Positions 27,714 through 37,524 of a stretch of 64,000 nucleotides of DNA are shown here, in pieces (the stretch's first letter is position 1; every line of letters begins with the position of its first letter). The DNA is from Flavobacteriales bacterium (GTDB taxonomy: Bacteria; Bacteroidota; Bacteroidia; Flavobacteriales_E; Vicingaceae). The notes below the pieces were generated by a model that saw nothing but the letters and a program-made list of their open reading frames with translations, had not been told where the DNA came from and did no database searches. A program made the translations under genes and the position numbers. Location of the stretch: NCBI GenBank assembly GCA_013359255.1, contig JABWCF010000006.1, forward strand, positions 1 through 64,000, in the 5' to 3' direction.

Positions 27714-30700
27714 TTAAAATTTTATACCAATTATTAAAATATCATCCACCTGTTCATAATTTCCTTTCCATTTATTAAAAAGCTCATCTAATTTGCGTTG
27801 TTGCCCATTCATACTTAAATCAGAAATTTCCAGTAAAACATCTCTGAATCGTTTTACCATAAATTTTTTACCTTCTGTACCTCCGAACTGATCGGCATAA
27901 CCGTCCGAAAACATATAAATCGTTTCTCCTTCATTCAATTTCACAGTAACCGCTGAGAATGTTTTATTCTCTACCGTTTTAAGCCCACCTATTGGAAATT
28001 TATTTCCCTCAATTCTTTCGAGTTCATTTTTTCTAAGAATATAAAGTGGCCTGTACGCTCCGGAAAATTGCACTTCTCTTTTTGTGGTATCTATTATACA
28101 AAGGGCCACATCCATTCCGTCTCTTGTTTCTTGTTTATTACCACCTTCTTGTTTAAGAGATGTTATAATTGCTTTATTCAACAAATTGAGTATTTCTGCG
28201 GCATCAGTTACTGCATTTTCTATTACAATTTGGTTAAGTATATTATGCCCAATCATGCTCATAAAAGCACCAGGCACTCCATGTCCTGTACAATCAACTG
28301 CGGCAATAATTTTTTTACCATTCTTCTCTGCAAACCAGTAAAAATCTCCACTTACTATATCTTTAGGTTTATAAAGTATAAAAGATTTAGGAAAATGTTG
28401 ATAAATCTGTTCTAAAGGGGGTAAAATAGCTTCCTGAATCCTTTTAGCGTATTGTATGCTACTCAGTATATCTCTATTTTTTTCAGCTAGTTCTCGGGTT
28501 CGCTCCTTTACTTTTTGTTCCAGTATTTTTTTCTCTTTTTTAATTTTTTGCGTTCTAAGACGGTTATATACTACTACACTTAATATGAGGATTAAAATGC
28601 AGGTTGCATAAAACAGATTGGTTTTCCAAAACGGTGGAATTATTTTAATATGAATTGCTGTTCCTTCGTTATTCCAGAATCCATCGTTATTGCATGCTCT
28701 CACTCTAAACACGTAATTTCCTCCAGGTAAATTACTGTAACTCACAAACCTTCTGTTAGACGGGGGTGACCATTCGTCATCTAAGCCTTCTAATTTATAG
28801 CTATATAAATTTTTGGAAGGAAATAAATAATCGAGTGCAACAAACTCAAAAGAAAAGAACTTATCCTGATAACTGAGTTCTAGGTGTTTTTTAAAGGCTA
28901 TATTTGTATCTAGTGCTACTTCTTTTTCAAATATTTTAAACGAGGTAAGATATATTTTGGGTGGATTGGTATTGGTTTTAATTTGCGAAGGGTAAAAGGC
29001 ATTGTATCCATTCACTCCTCCAATTAGAATTTCTCCATCTTTACGTTTATAATATGCTCCCTGATTAAATTCCTTATCTTGAATCCCATCTACGGGTAAA
29101 TAATTTTTAAAGAGATTTTCATCTTTATCAAGGTTTATCGGGGAAAACTTAATCAAGCCGTTTCCTGATGTAAGCCAAATATTATCATCATTATCCTCAA
29201 TAACAGAAAATATCATATCGCTACACATTCCATCTTTCTCATAATAAGAAATCACTGATTTAGACTGTGTATCGTATTTATTTAATCCATTTCCTGAAGC
29301 TATCCAGAAAAAACCCTTGGAATCTTTATTAATCGAGTAAATTGTATTATTACTCAGTTCTCCGTCTTTACCTTTTGATTGAATTTTTTCGGTAACCACT
29401 CTTTTATGAATATCGAAGAGATTTACCCCATTGTTGGTTCCTATCCAAAGTACATTTTTTAAGCTATCATAATATATGCAATTTATAGAATTTGAGGTTA
29501 ATCCATCTAGAGTAGTGTAATTTATAAACTTTTGTTCGTTCTTGTTGTAAACACTTAATCCGTCTAGGGTTGCTATCCAAATGTTATTATAATTATCTTC
29601 TTCCATATCTAATATGGTATTCCCCATAATAGTTGTATTATTTATTGGGTTTTCTGTATTGAAGGGTTTGGAGAATTCTTTGGTTTCAGGGTTATAGAAG
29701 TTTACTCCCCCGCCCCATGAACCTATCCATATCAATCCTTCTTTATCTACATGTAGGCTTAAAATACGGTCGTGTATTTTATTTTCATTGAGTCTGTAAT
29801 TTTTTATAACCTTTTTATTTTTATCACAAACGCTTATTCCATCAAGTGTTGCTATCCAAATATTTTCTTTTGAATCTTCACAAAAAGCCATTACTTCATT
29901 GCCTATCAAGGGTAATGAGTCTCTGTTATTTTTAGTATAGTGCTTAAACTGATTGCTAAGTTTTTTATATACATTAATTCCCATTCCATCTGTACCTATC
30001 CAATTAATATTATTTTTACCTATTAAAACAAAACGGATTCTGTTATTGGATAACGAATAAGGATTATCTTCTTCGTGGTAGTAATGGGTAAATTCTTTGG
30101 TTGCGAAATCATAAATAAATAGTCCGTCCATAGAAGCTATCCACAACCTATCGTCCTCACTTTGGTTAATATGATAAATCCCAACGGCTTTTCCGCTTCC
30201 CGGATCTGCGAATTCATTAAATTTACGCGATTTAATATTAAACTGTTGTAGACCGGCCCCTCCGGTACCCACCCATAAATTCCCAAACTTATCTTGAAAC
30301 AATGTGCGAATAAAGACAGACTCTTCTTTTAAAAGATTTCCGGAGGGCAGCACATCTAAATATTGTATAAACTTTTTGGTTTCTTTTTGAAAAAGATGTA
30401 AGCCTCCTCCGAATGTACCTACCCACACGTTGTTTTCTATATCGATTAAAACACTAAAAACTCTGTTGTTTTTTAAGCCATTACTACCTTCGGTATAATG
30501 TTCTGTTTTTTTAGATGCATGGTTATATATATATAATCCACTTTCTGTTCCCAGATATAAATTACCACTCTTATCTTCGGTAATGCACTTTATAATTCCG
30601 CTAGTCAGCACATCGTTATCCGATTTAGATGTAAAACGAAAAAATTTATTGGTTATAGGATTATAATAATTTAAACCACCTCCATTTGTGCCTACCCATA

Positions 30701-30932
30701 TTAGGCCATTATTTGACTGGTGTAAACACCAAATAAAGTTATCGGATAAAGAATTTGTATCATTCGGAATGCGCTTAAATGTTTTAAACTCATATCCATC
30801 GTACCGATATAAGCCATCTTGGGTGCCTGCCCAAATATATCCCATATTATCCTCCAACATAGTGTTGATTACACTTTGCGTACCTTCTATGGAGGTAAAA
30901 CGCATGTCTTGCCCTACAATGAATATGGGCAA
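27714..30932 (-). CDS. Propeller-sensor SpoIIE-type (PP2C) phosphatase, SiaA-like
   Basis: A 1072-residue transmembrane signalling protein. Residues 1-650 are about 14 two-component-regulator propeller repeats (pattern (I/V)W(I/V)GT-x-G-(L/V)-x-x-(Y/F)). A Y_Y_Y domain follows (YSYKLEGLDDEW, GNYVFRVRACN), then one membrane segment (about 770-789), a basic coiled coil (KKILEQKVKERTRELAEKN) and a SpoIIE/PP2C phosphatase domain (GDFYWF, VDCTGHGVPGAFMSM, MFSDGYADQFGG). It would sense something in the periplasm and dephosphorylate a cytosolic anti-sigma-like partner, most simply the SiaC-like protein nearby. The TTG at 30932 cuts the signal peptide: the frame is open upstream, and IKTINIFLLFLLPIFIVGQ is encoded after a CTG at 30968, without any ATG, GTG or TTG. 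Confidence 0.85.
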   Translation of the reverse strand: MPIFIVGQDMRFTSIEGTQSVINTMLEDNMGYIWAGTQDGLYRYDGYEFKTFKRIPNDTNSLSDNFIWCLHQSNNGLIWVGTNGGGLNYYNPITNKFFRFTSKSDNDVLTSGIIKCITEDKSGNLYLGTESGLYIYNHASKKTEHYTEGSNGLKNNRVFSVLIDIENNVWVGTFGGGLHLFQKETKKFIQYLDVLPSGNLLKEESVFIRTLFQDKFGNLWVGTGGAGLQQFNIKSRKFNEFADPGSGKAVGIYHINQSEDDRLWIASMDGLFIYDFATKEFTHYYHEEDNPYSLSNNRIRFVLIGKNNINWIGTDGMGINVYKKLSNQFKHYTKNNRDSLPLIGNEVMAFCEDSKENIWIATLDGISVCDKNKKVIKNYRLNENKIHDRILSLHVDKEGLIWIGSWGGGVNFYNPETKEFSKPFNTENPINNTTIMGNTILDMEEDNYNNIWIATLDGLSVYNKNEQKFINYTTLDGLTSNSINCIYYDSLKNVLWIGTNNGVNLFDIHKRVVTEKIQSKGKDGELSNNTIYSINKDSKGFFWIASGNGLNKYDTQSKSVISYYEKDGMCSDMIFSVIEDNDDNIWLTSGNGLIKFSPINLDKDENLFKNYLPVDGIQDKEFNQGAYYKRKDGEILIGGVNGYNAFYPSQIKTNTNPPKIYLTSFKIFEKEVALDTNIAFKKHLELSYQDKFFSFEFVALDYLFPSKNLYSYKLEGLDDEWSPPSNRRFVSYSNLPGGNYVFRVRACNNDGFWNNEGTAIHIKIIPPFWKTNLFYATCILILILSVVVYNRLRTQKIKKEKKILEQKVKERTRELAEKNRDILSSIQYAKRIQEAILPPLEQIYQHFPKSFILYKPKDIVSGDFYWFAEKNGKKIIAAVDCTGHGVPGAFMSMIGHNILNQIVIENAVTDAAEILNLLNKAIITSLKQEGGNKQETRDGMDVALCIIDTTKREVQFSGAYRPLYILRKNELERIEGNKFPIGGLKTVENKTFSAVTVKLNEGETIYMFSDGYADQFGGTEGKKFMVKRFRDVLLEISDLSMNGQQRKLDELFNKWKGNYEQVDDILIIGIKF

Positions 30933-31024
30933 TAAAAATAAAAGAAATATATTAATTGTTTTTATCAGAATGGTTGAATTAAAAAGTAAAAGTATTAAAA
31001 AGTAACTTGTTAGAAAATTTGATT

Positions 31025-32581
31025 TTATTGTTTTATAATCTTGAAAATTTTACTCTCTATTATTAAAATGTAATATCCATTGTCTAAGTCCGAAATATTT
31101 ATAATACTACCTTGCATTTTAAACGGAATTTGTTTACCGTCTATACTATAAATTTTAACTTCTGTTTGAGGAGGAGTATTCGTAAATAGCAAACCAGAAG
31201 TAGGGTTCGGAAATACCGATAATGGAATCTCATTATTTTTTATTGCAGATATAGAGTTGGGCAATGTACAATTACCCGGTAAATAATAATCCATATACTC
31301 CGACCTAGATTGAAACCACCATTTTAGATAATTAATTTCTTCTTTATATGTATTGCCCACAAAGTAATTCCAGTTTACATAAACACCCAATATGGGCCAT
31401 TGAACAAAATTTCGTTGCTGAGCATCCTCTAAAAGTATTGCTACAGAATCTATCCAATGATTTACATATGTTGTTTTTAAAATGGTACTTCGCAGGTGCA
31501 GCCATCGGCATTGTACTTCATTCGCAAAAGTGGTATCCTCTAATAGTCGTTCCCACCATTCGGGTGGTTCTGTTGTGAACGATGGGCACACATTTGCAAA
31601 ATTGTATTGCCAGCCGGTTGTATCGTATGCACTACAATAATCGGCATTTCCGTACGACAGGTTAAAATCCCACATTGGACCACAAGTTAATTTTCCTCCT
31701 TTACTATCATTATCCTTATACATAAAACTACTGGAACGATAACCATCAACGGTTCTTCCTAATTCCTGCATCAACATAAAGTCTATAAAAGAACCTGTAT
31801 TTATAAATGCTCTATAACCTTGAACTGAGTCTTTAAAATTTGGACCGTACACCGCATTTTCAAAATTGGTAATATAATTTTTTATGTAATTACGCTCATT
31901 GGCATTGAGTTCGGCATACTCCGGATCGTGGTATAAAAATTTTAATTTGGTTTGATAAGGTGATGTCCAGGTTGTACTACTTCCTCCGGTTAGTTTATCT
32001 ATTTTAATAATATATCCGCCACTAATATTCCCGTTACTATCTAGCTTTGCTATGTTTACCCGGTTATAATCCCTTTTAATCTTTTCCATAAGGGAATAAA
32101 CCCCTTTGTATTGGCCGTTAATTACAAGTTCGCAATATACAAACCGAGGTGACCAAGGTTGCATTTTTCCGAATAAATCATATGTAATTTCATTTCTCAT
32201 TAATGTTTTGTCCGGATATGCACCATACAATATCCAGTCATTTTCTTTTGGCATGGTTAATAAAGAAACATTTTTTTTATTTCCTGAATTATCTACGGTT
32301 TCAAAACCATAACTTTTTTTTGGATATTGCTGCGAAGTAGATCCTCGTATTTCTATTGCTATTTTACCGTTGTAATTGTTATATGGATCGGTAATATTGT
32401 TTGTTATGCCCGGGCCATTCCATATAATTCCCATGTTACACATAATTCTAGGTTCATCAACTATTGTTTGATTGTTTGTATTTATTACAACAATAGGAAG
32501 ATTTGAACTGGTGAACACTACTTGAGCATTTACCTTTATAAGGTATAACAAAACATTAATTAAAAGAAAATATTTTTTCAT
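31025..32581 (-). CDS. CotH-kinase-family secreted protein with T9SS tail
   Basis: About 518 residues from the ATG at 32581, which gives a signal peptide (MKKYFLLINVLLYL...VNAQ). The CotH domain shows IEIRGSTSQQYPKKSYGFET, DWILYGAYPDKTLMRNE, GQYKGVYSLMEKIKRD and the metal-site segment GPMWDFNLSYGN. CotH proteins are atypical kinases first known for phosphorylating spore coat proteins; in Bacteroidota they are often secreted, with unknown targets. The end is a type IX sorting domain (VFPNPTSGLLFTN, VKIYSIDGKQI, DLDNGYYILIIES). It lies just upstream of the propeller phosphatase gene on the same strand. Confidence 0.83.
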   Translation of the reverse strand: MKKYFLLINVLLYLIKVNAQVVFTSSNLPIVVINTNNQTIVDEPRIMCNMGIIWNGPGITNNITDPYNNYNGKIAIEIRGSTSQQYPKKSYGFETVDNSGNKKNVSLLTMPKENDWILYGAYPDKTLMRNEITYDLFGKMQPWSPRFVYCELVINGQYKGVYSLMEKIKRDYNRVNIAKLDSNGNISGGYIIKIDKLTGGSSTTWTSPYQTKLKFLYHDPEYAELNANERNYIKNYITNFENAVYGPNFKDSVQGYRAFINTGSFIDFMLMQELGRTVDGYRSSSFMYKDNDSKGGKLTCGPMWDFNLSYGNADYCSAYDTTGWQYNFANVCPSFTTEPPEWWERLLEDTTFANEVQCRWLHLRSTILKTTYVNHWIDSVAILLEDAQQRNFVQWPILGVYVNWNYFVGNTYKEEINYLKWWFQSRSEYMDYYLPGNCTLPNSISAIKNNEIPLSVFPNPTSGLLFTNTPPQTEVKIYSIDGKQIPFKMQGSIINISDLDNGYYILIIESKIFKIIKQ

Positions 32582-32658
32582 TACCGAAAAACTTTGATTT
32601 TTAAAAATAAGCAAATTATACTTTCAACAAGCTAAATCTCTCAAAATTTCAGCAACTT

Positions 32659-33900
32659 TCAAAACTTTTTCTTCTTCTTTTTAGATATTTTCTGAATTCT
32701 TTTTTCCTCTTCGAGCAACAAAGCTTTCCAATCGTGTAATTTTTCTTCAGATAAATCGATTACAAATTCGTAATCCTTTTTAGAGATTTCTATTTTTAAA
32801 ATAGGTTTACCCAGATTATTTTCTACCTCGTTTAAAACCTCTTTTTCTTCCGAACTGCAAAAAGAAATGGCTTGGCCTTTTTCGGCCCCTCTACCGGTTC
32901 TTCCCACACGGTGTACATAATTTTCGGCCGTTTCGGGCATATCGTAATTTACTACCAACTCTACTGCAGGAATATCTATTCCGCGTGCAGTAATATCGGT
33001 AGCTACTAAAATTTTTAGTTCGCTATTTCTAAAATTTTCCATTACCAACTCTCTTTCTGTATGGGTTCTGCTGCTATGAATAGTTTCCGATAAGAGCCCT
33101 ACTCTTTCTAATGCTTTTTTAACACGCTCCGCTCTTACTTTGGTTCTTACAAAAACTAATATTTTTTTATTTTCGTTACTTCTGATAATGCTTTCTAAGA
33201 AAAAACGCTTATCGTCCATTTCTACAAAAGCAACAGAATGTTGAATATTTTTTGCCACCGGATTTTTAGGCGAAATTTGAATACGAATAGGGTTGCTTAC
33301 TAAAGAATTGGCTAGGCTTTTAATTTTTTCGTTTATGGTAGCCGAAAAAAACAATGTTTGCCGCTTTAGTGGTAAATGACGCATTAAATCGCGAATATCT
33401 TTTATAAATCCCAAGTCGAGCATGTGGTCCGCTTCATCTAACACTAGTATTTCTACTCTTCTTAATATTAATGCACCCTGACTTACTAAATCGAACATTC
33501 TACCTGGGGTTGCTATTAATACATCTACTCCTTCGTTTAGTCTTTGTATTTGTGGCTCTTGCTCAACCCCGCCATGAATACAAAAGGTGTTTATTCGAGT
33601 ATATTTTCCTAACTCATTAAAAACACCTTCTGTTTGCAATGCTAATTCGTGTGTGGGAGCTAATACCAAACATTTTACACCATCGGTACGGCCTTTTATT
33701 TTTCGTTCTTGAAGCAGGTGCAATATGGGTATTACAAAAGCTGCCGTTTTCCCTGTACCTGTTTGAGCTATTGCAAGTACATCTTCTCCCCTTAGTATAG
33801 CGGGTATCGATTTATACTGAATATCGGTAGGCTTTTTAAAGCCTAACTTGGAAATGCTTTTTTTTATACCCTCAAAAATAGGGTATTGCTCAAATTTCAT
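32659..33900 (-). CDS. DEAD-box RNA helicase (RhlE-like)
   Basis: A 413-residue DEAD-box helicase with all core motifs: Q motif (GFKKPTDIQ, 20-28), AQTGTGKT (45-52), PTHELALQ, GG, TPGR, DEAD, SAT, the ARGIDIPAVE region and HRVGRTGR. It ends in a lysine-rich tail (KKKKKKF) typical of RNA-binding extensions in small Bacteroidota helicases. It unwinds RNA with ATP, in ribosome assembly or cold-shock RNA turnover. The next gene upstream encodes a cold-shock-domain protein on the same strand, 44 nt away, which fits a shared cold-adaptation role. Confidence 0.93.
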   Translation of the reverse strand: MKFEQYPIFEGIKKSISKLGFKKPTDIQYKSIPAILRGEDVLAIAQTGTGKTAAFVIPILHLLQERKIKGRTDGVKCLVLAPTHELALQTEGVFNELGKYTRINTFCIHGGVEQEPQIQRLNEGVDVLIATPGRMFDLVSQGALILRRVEILVLDEADHMLDLGFIKDIRDLMRHLPLKRQTLFFSATINEKIKSLANSLVSNPIRIQISPKNPVAKNIQHSVAFVEMDDKRFFLESIIRSNENKKILVFVRTKVRAERVKKALERVGLLSETIHSSRTHTERELVMENFRNSELKILVATDITARGIDIPAVELVVNYDMPETAENYVHRVGRTGRGAEKGQAISFCSSEEKEVLNEVENNLGKPILKIEISKKDYEFVIDLSEEKLHDWKALLLEEEKRIQKISKKKKKKF

Positions 33901-33944
33901 TTTTTTGAGTACAATTTACAAAGTGTGTAATTAGCTGCTTGATA

Positions 33945-34397
33945 CTATGAGATGACTTTTACACTCAATGCTACAGGCCCTTTTGCTCCCATACCGTTTA
34001 GAAAGGAAACTTTACTTTTTTCGGTAATCTCTCCTTGAACATCATTTATATGAACAAAGATGCTCTGCTGTGATTGCAAATCTTTTATGAATCCGTATCC
34101 TTTTTCGTGGTTAAAAAAAGTAACAACTCCATTCCGTAAATCTTCTATCTCTTCTTCTGCACTTCTTCTACTTACGCTTACAGCAATTGTATCGGGATTA
34201 ATTTCTATTTTTTTTCTGTTCGGATCTGGTGGGGTATCGGTAATATTACCAAATTCATCAACGTATGCAATCATACTATCTAAACCTCCGGAATTGCTTG
34301 CTTTGCGTTGTTCTTTACGTTGTGCTTTTTCGTCTTTCTTTTTTTGCTTTTGCTTTTCCATTTCTTTTTTCTTGAAAGACTGCTGCGATTTTGCCAT
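33945..34397 (-). CDS. Cold-shock-domain RNA-binding protein
   Basis: A 150-residue protein. The first 35 residues are almost all Lys, Glu and Gln (KKKEMEKQKQKKKDEKAQRK), a charged helix. The last 65 form a cold-shock domain: GVVTFFNHEKGYGFIKD and QSIFVHINDV contain the RNP1- and RNP2-like aromatic motifs. It binds single-stranded nucleic acid. It is longer than a classical Csp (about 67 residues), matching the extended type often found next to DEAD-box helicases in Bacteroidota. About 230 nt upstream are without a gene; I see nothing there except AT-rich sequence. Confidence 0.88.
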   Translation of the reverse strand: MAKSQQSFKKKEMEKQKQKKKDEKAQRKEQRKASNSGGLDSMIAYVDEFGNITDTPPDPNRKKIEINPDTIAVSVSRRSAEEEIEDLRNGVVTFFNHEKGYGFIKDLQSQQSIFVHINDVQGEITEKSKVSFLNGMGAKGPVALSVKVIS

Positions 34398-34630
34398 AAA
34401 TAATTAAATTGTTTTTAGGTTTAGTTTATAAAGTATATTGATTTGTAAAATGAACAAACTGTAAAATAAATATTTTCAGGTAAAGTAATAGAATAAAGAA
34501 TTCTGTTGCTTTTAGTAGAGGGCTGAACGAGTATTTGGGTGTGTATGATGTTCTTGGTTTATTTCTGTTTACACCAGAATTTATTTGCTGCTAAGTTACA
34601 ATAATTATTTTGGTGAAATTCTTTATTACC

Positions 34631-36424
34631 TTAAAAAGGAAAAAATAAAGGAATAAATACCGTAGCAATAATCCAAAACAAAATGTTTAATACTGTACCC
34701 ACTTTAATAAAATCAGCAAACTTGTAGCCTCCTGCACTATATACCATGGTGTTTGTTTGATAGCCAACCGGTGTCATAAAACTGGCCGAAGCTGCAAATG
34801 TAATGGCCATTAAAAATGGCATAGGACTTAAATTTAAGTTATGCGCGGTAGCTATGGCAATGGGAGCAAGCAAAGCTGCTGTGGCATTGTTCGACATTAT
34901 TTCGGTTAATAAAGAGGTTACCAGATACAAACCCGAAACAATGGCTATGGGACCAAATTGACCTAAATGATTTACCAAATTTTCGGCAATGGCTTGGTCT
35001 AAGCCTGTATTTTTCATAGCCACTCCTAAACTTAAAGAGCCTACTATTAAAAAAATTATTTTCCAGTTTATGGCTTCATACATTTCTTTCATGGAAATGC
35101 ATTTTAACAAAACCAATAATACCACCCCGCTTATTGCTCCTGCCATAATATCAAACACTTCAAAAGTGGCTAATGCAATTATTCCCAAAATAACACTTAA
35201 TACTAAATAAAAATTTCTTTGATTAAAATCCTGAATGGTATTTTCTGAAATAAGAACAAAAGGATTATCTTGTTCGGTTTCTTGTTTCTTTAATTCTTTG
35301 ATGTAGTGATTTTTTACTTCGGCTAAAATGACATCGCCCGATTTTAGTTTTACGCCATATAAATCCTCATGTACCACTTCTTCGCGATGTCTTATGGCTA
35401 GAGGTATGGCTCTAAATCTTCTTCTAAAATCAACTTCTTTCAGGGTTTTTCCGTCAAATTCAGAATTAGAAGATATCACTAACTCTATTAAAGAGGAGTT
35501 TTTACCTTTTAAATCATCGTCTCCAATTTTTATAGGTGAAACGAGCATTATTTTTGCCCTATCCTTAAGCGATTTTATTTTTTCTACGTTACAGCGAATC
35601 TTTAATACATCGTGAGCTTGCAAAATAAAATCACCAGCCGGTAAATGAAAACAATCGACTCCCCTTCGCACTTCAATAACATCCATTTCTAATTCTTTTA
35701 CAAGGGCAGATTGCATAATAGATTTCCCAATCGAATCGGAATTTTCAAGTAATTCTATTTGGGTTAAATAATCCCACATTCCAAATTTCGATTTCAAATC
35801 CTGCTCTTCTTTCCGGTTAGGCAATAATTTAATTCCCATAAAAACCATGTACATTACTCCGAATACTAAGAAAATAAGACCTAAAAGCGTCATATCAAAC
35901 ATTGCAAATGCTTTTTCTCCCTCTTTTTCGGCAATACCACTCACTAATATATTGGTTGAGGTGCCTATGAGGGTACAAGTTCCGCCAAAAATGGAAGCAA
36001 AAGAAAGGGGTATAAGCATTTTTGATGGGTTTTGACCCGATGCATTGGCTACTTGTATTATTACAGGAATAAAAATGGCTACTACCGGAGTGTTATTAAT
36101 GAATGCAGAAATAAAAGCTATCAGCAGCATCATTAAAACCATTCCCATTGTAAAATTATGCCTGAACAAATTAGATAAACGAAAAGCTAAATACTGTAAT
36201 GCTCCGGTTTTTAAAAGTGCGGCACTTAACACAAACATAAAAGCTACGGTAATAGTAGCTTTATTGCTAAAACCCTCTATCCCTTGTTCGGGCGTAATTA
36301 CTCCAAAAACAATTAAAGCTACTATTATGAGCAAGGCCACCAAATCGATAGAAATTACTTCGGTGGCAAATAGTATTATGGCAACACAAATGATACAAAT
36401 GGTAATAATTGCTTCAAAAGGCAT
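34631..36424 (-). CDS. SLC13/DASS-family transporter with TrkA-C domains
   Basis: A 597-residue membrane protein with two halves of transmembrane helices separated by a cytosolic region (about 205-385) holding two RCK-C (TrkA-C) domains ([20 protein letters not shown] and [19 protein letters not shown]). The family signatures [15 protein letters not shown] and [19 protein letters not shown] are present, one per half. DASS proteins carry dicarboxylates, sulfate or related anions with sodium; the type with TrkA-C domains is often annotated as sulfate or citrate permease. The substrate cannot be told here. Confidence 0.88.
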   Translation of the reverse strand: MPFEAIITICIICVAIILFATEVISIDLVALLIIVALIVFGVITPEQGIEGFSNKATITVAFMFVLSAALLKTGALQYLAFRLSNLFRHNFTMGMVLMMLLIAFISAFINNTPVVAIFIPVIIQVANASGQNPSKMLIPLSFASIFGGTCTLIGTSTNILVSGIAEKEGEKAFAMFDMTLLGLIFLVFGVMYMVFMGIKLLPNRKEEQDLKSKFGMWDYLTQIELLENSDSIGKSIMQSALVKELEMDVIEVRRGVDCFHLPAGDFILQAHDVLKIRCNVEKIKSLKDRAKIMLVSPIKIGDDDLKGKNSSLIELVISSNSEFDGKTLKEVDFRRRFRAIPLAIRHREEVVHEDLYGVKLKSGDVILAEVKNHYIKELKKQETEQDNPFVLISENTIQDFNQRNFYLVLSVILGIIALATFEVFDIMAGAISGVVLLVLLKCISMKEMYEAINWKIIFLIVGSLSLGVAMKNTGLDQAIAENLVNHLGQFGPIAIVSGLYLVTSLLTEIMSNNATAALLAPIAIATAHNLNLSPMPFLMAITFAASASFMTPVGYQTNTMVYSAGGYKFADFIKVGTVLNILFWIIATVFIPLFFPF

Positions 36425-36518
36425 GGCGAATAATAAAAAAATGATTCATATGAAATAACAAGCAAAAACAACGTCTTTGTTTAAAAATGCAAGTTTAAAC
36501 AATTTAATTTTTAACTGT

Positions 36519-36983
36519 TTAATTAGGAATGTCAATATCTAGGTCTAGCTGCCATGCACAATAATGATGATAATTATAATAAAATATTTGTGCCAAATCG
36601 TTTGTTACTTCTATATACATCAAATTGGCCTCATCATTTGTTCTTACTGATGTAGTAGTTTGTAATACGCTAATTTGGTTAAATGTTAAATTTGGCAAAA
36701 CAGAAATTATATACTTTCCGGGTTCTACCTTAATACGATTTCCAACATCTACAAAAACAGGCTTGGCATTACCAGAATCCATTGCATATACATACACACA
36801 CATATCTGTGGTAGTAGGCGTATTTAACCATACTATTCTTTCGTTACCTTGAGAAGCTCCTTCACAGTATGAGTAACTTATACTGCATTGAATGTTTATT
36901 TCTACTTGCGAAAACGACTTTGTTGGAAAAAAGAGGCCGATAATAATGCTTGTAATTAAAAGCATTTTGTGATGTGGCAGCAT
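36519..36983 (-). CDS. Hypothetical secreted protein
   Basis: A small exported protein. The frame is open to 37034, but starts at 36983 or 36965 give a proper signal peptide (MLLITSIIIGLFFPTKSFSQ). The mature part of about 125 residues is beta-rich with several Cys and ends in YYNYHHYCAWQLDLDIDIP. I do not recognise the family. It stands alone between the DASS transporter and tRNA-Ser. The roughly 200 nt upstream to the tRNA hold no gene. Confidence 0.5.
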   Translation of the reverse strand: MLPHHKMLLITSIIIGLFFPTKSFSQVEINIQCSISYSYCEGASQGNERIVWLNTPTTTDMCVYVYAMDSGNAKPVFVDVGNRIKVEPGKYIISVLPNLTFNQISVLQTTTSVRTNDEANLMYIEVTNDLAQIFYYNYHHYCAWQLDLDIDIPN

Positions 36984-37221
36984 GTTTTGAGAGTATGTTT
37001 TAGTCCTAAGATGCCAAAAGTTTACAACTTTCATAATTTCTATCTCATAAGCGAACGCTAGAGAGCAAAAACAAAAGATTTACAAATAGATAAATTTCCT
37101 CTCTCGAATGCTTCCACAAGAATACAAAAAAAGCGAGCTGAACCTCGTCTAAATTCGACTAATTCGGAAATATAAATTGCAAAAAAGCAATCGTTATTAT
37201 ACAATAATGAATGCTTTTCTA

Positions 37222-37323
<102 letters not shown>

Positions 37324-37350
37324 AAAAATGCTGTATTTTTTAATAGGGCA

Positions 37351-37358
37351 CAAATGTA
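37351..37358 (-). promoter_or_regulatory. -7 promoter element TACATTTG of tRNA-Ser
   Basis: A perfect TAnnTTTG on the minus strand, 27 nt before the tRNA 5' end, the spacing expected for a short precursor leader. No clear -33 box. Confidence 0.5.
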
Positions 37359-37473
37359 ACAATCCGATTTATATTAAAAAAAATAATTTCCATTATAAAT
37401 GTGGGCATTTTTTATTTTATCATTTAAAAAATATCTTTCATCTAATTTTATGCTTTATTTTATCTGCGAATGT

Positions 37474-37481
37474 TATATTTG
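37474..37481 (+). promoter_or_regulatory. -7 promoter element TATATTTG of the peptide transporter operon
   Basis: A TAnnTTTG match 43 nt before the ATG of the substrate-binding protein gene. The TTTG box at the expected distance is missing (TGCT). Confidence 0.4.
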
Positions 37482-37524
37482 CACCTCTTATAAAAAAGTA
37501 GATTCTTAACACAAAATAAATCTT

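Noticed and set aside
37176-37191. ATTGCAAAAAAGCAAT hairpin downstream of tRNA-Ser
   Set aside because: A 5-bp stem with no T-run on the tRNA-transcript side; too weak to call a terminator.
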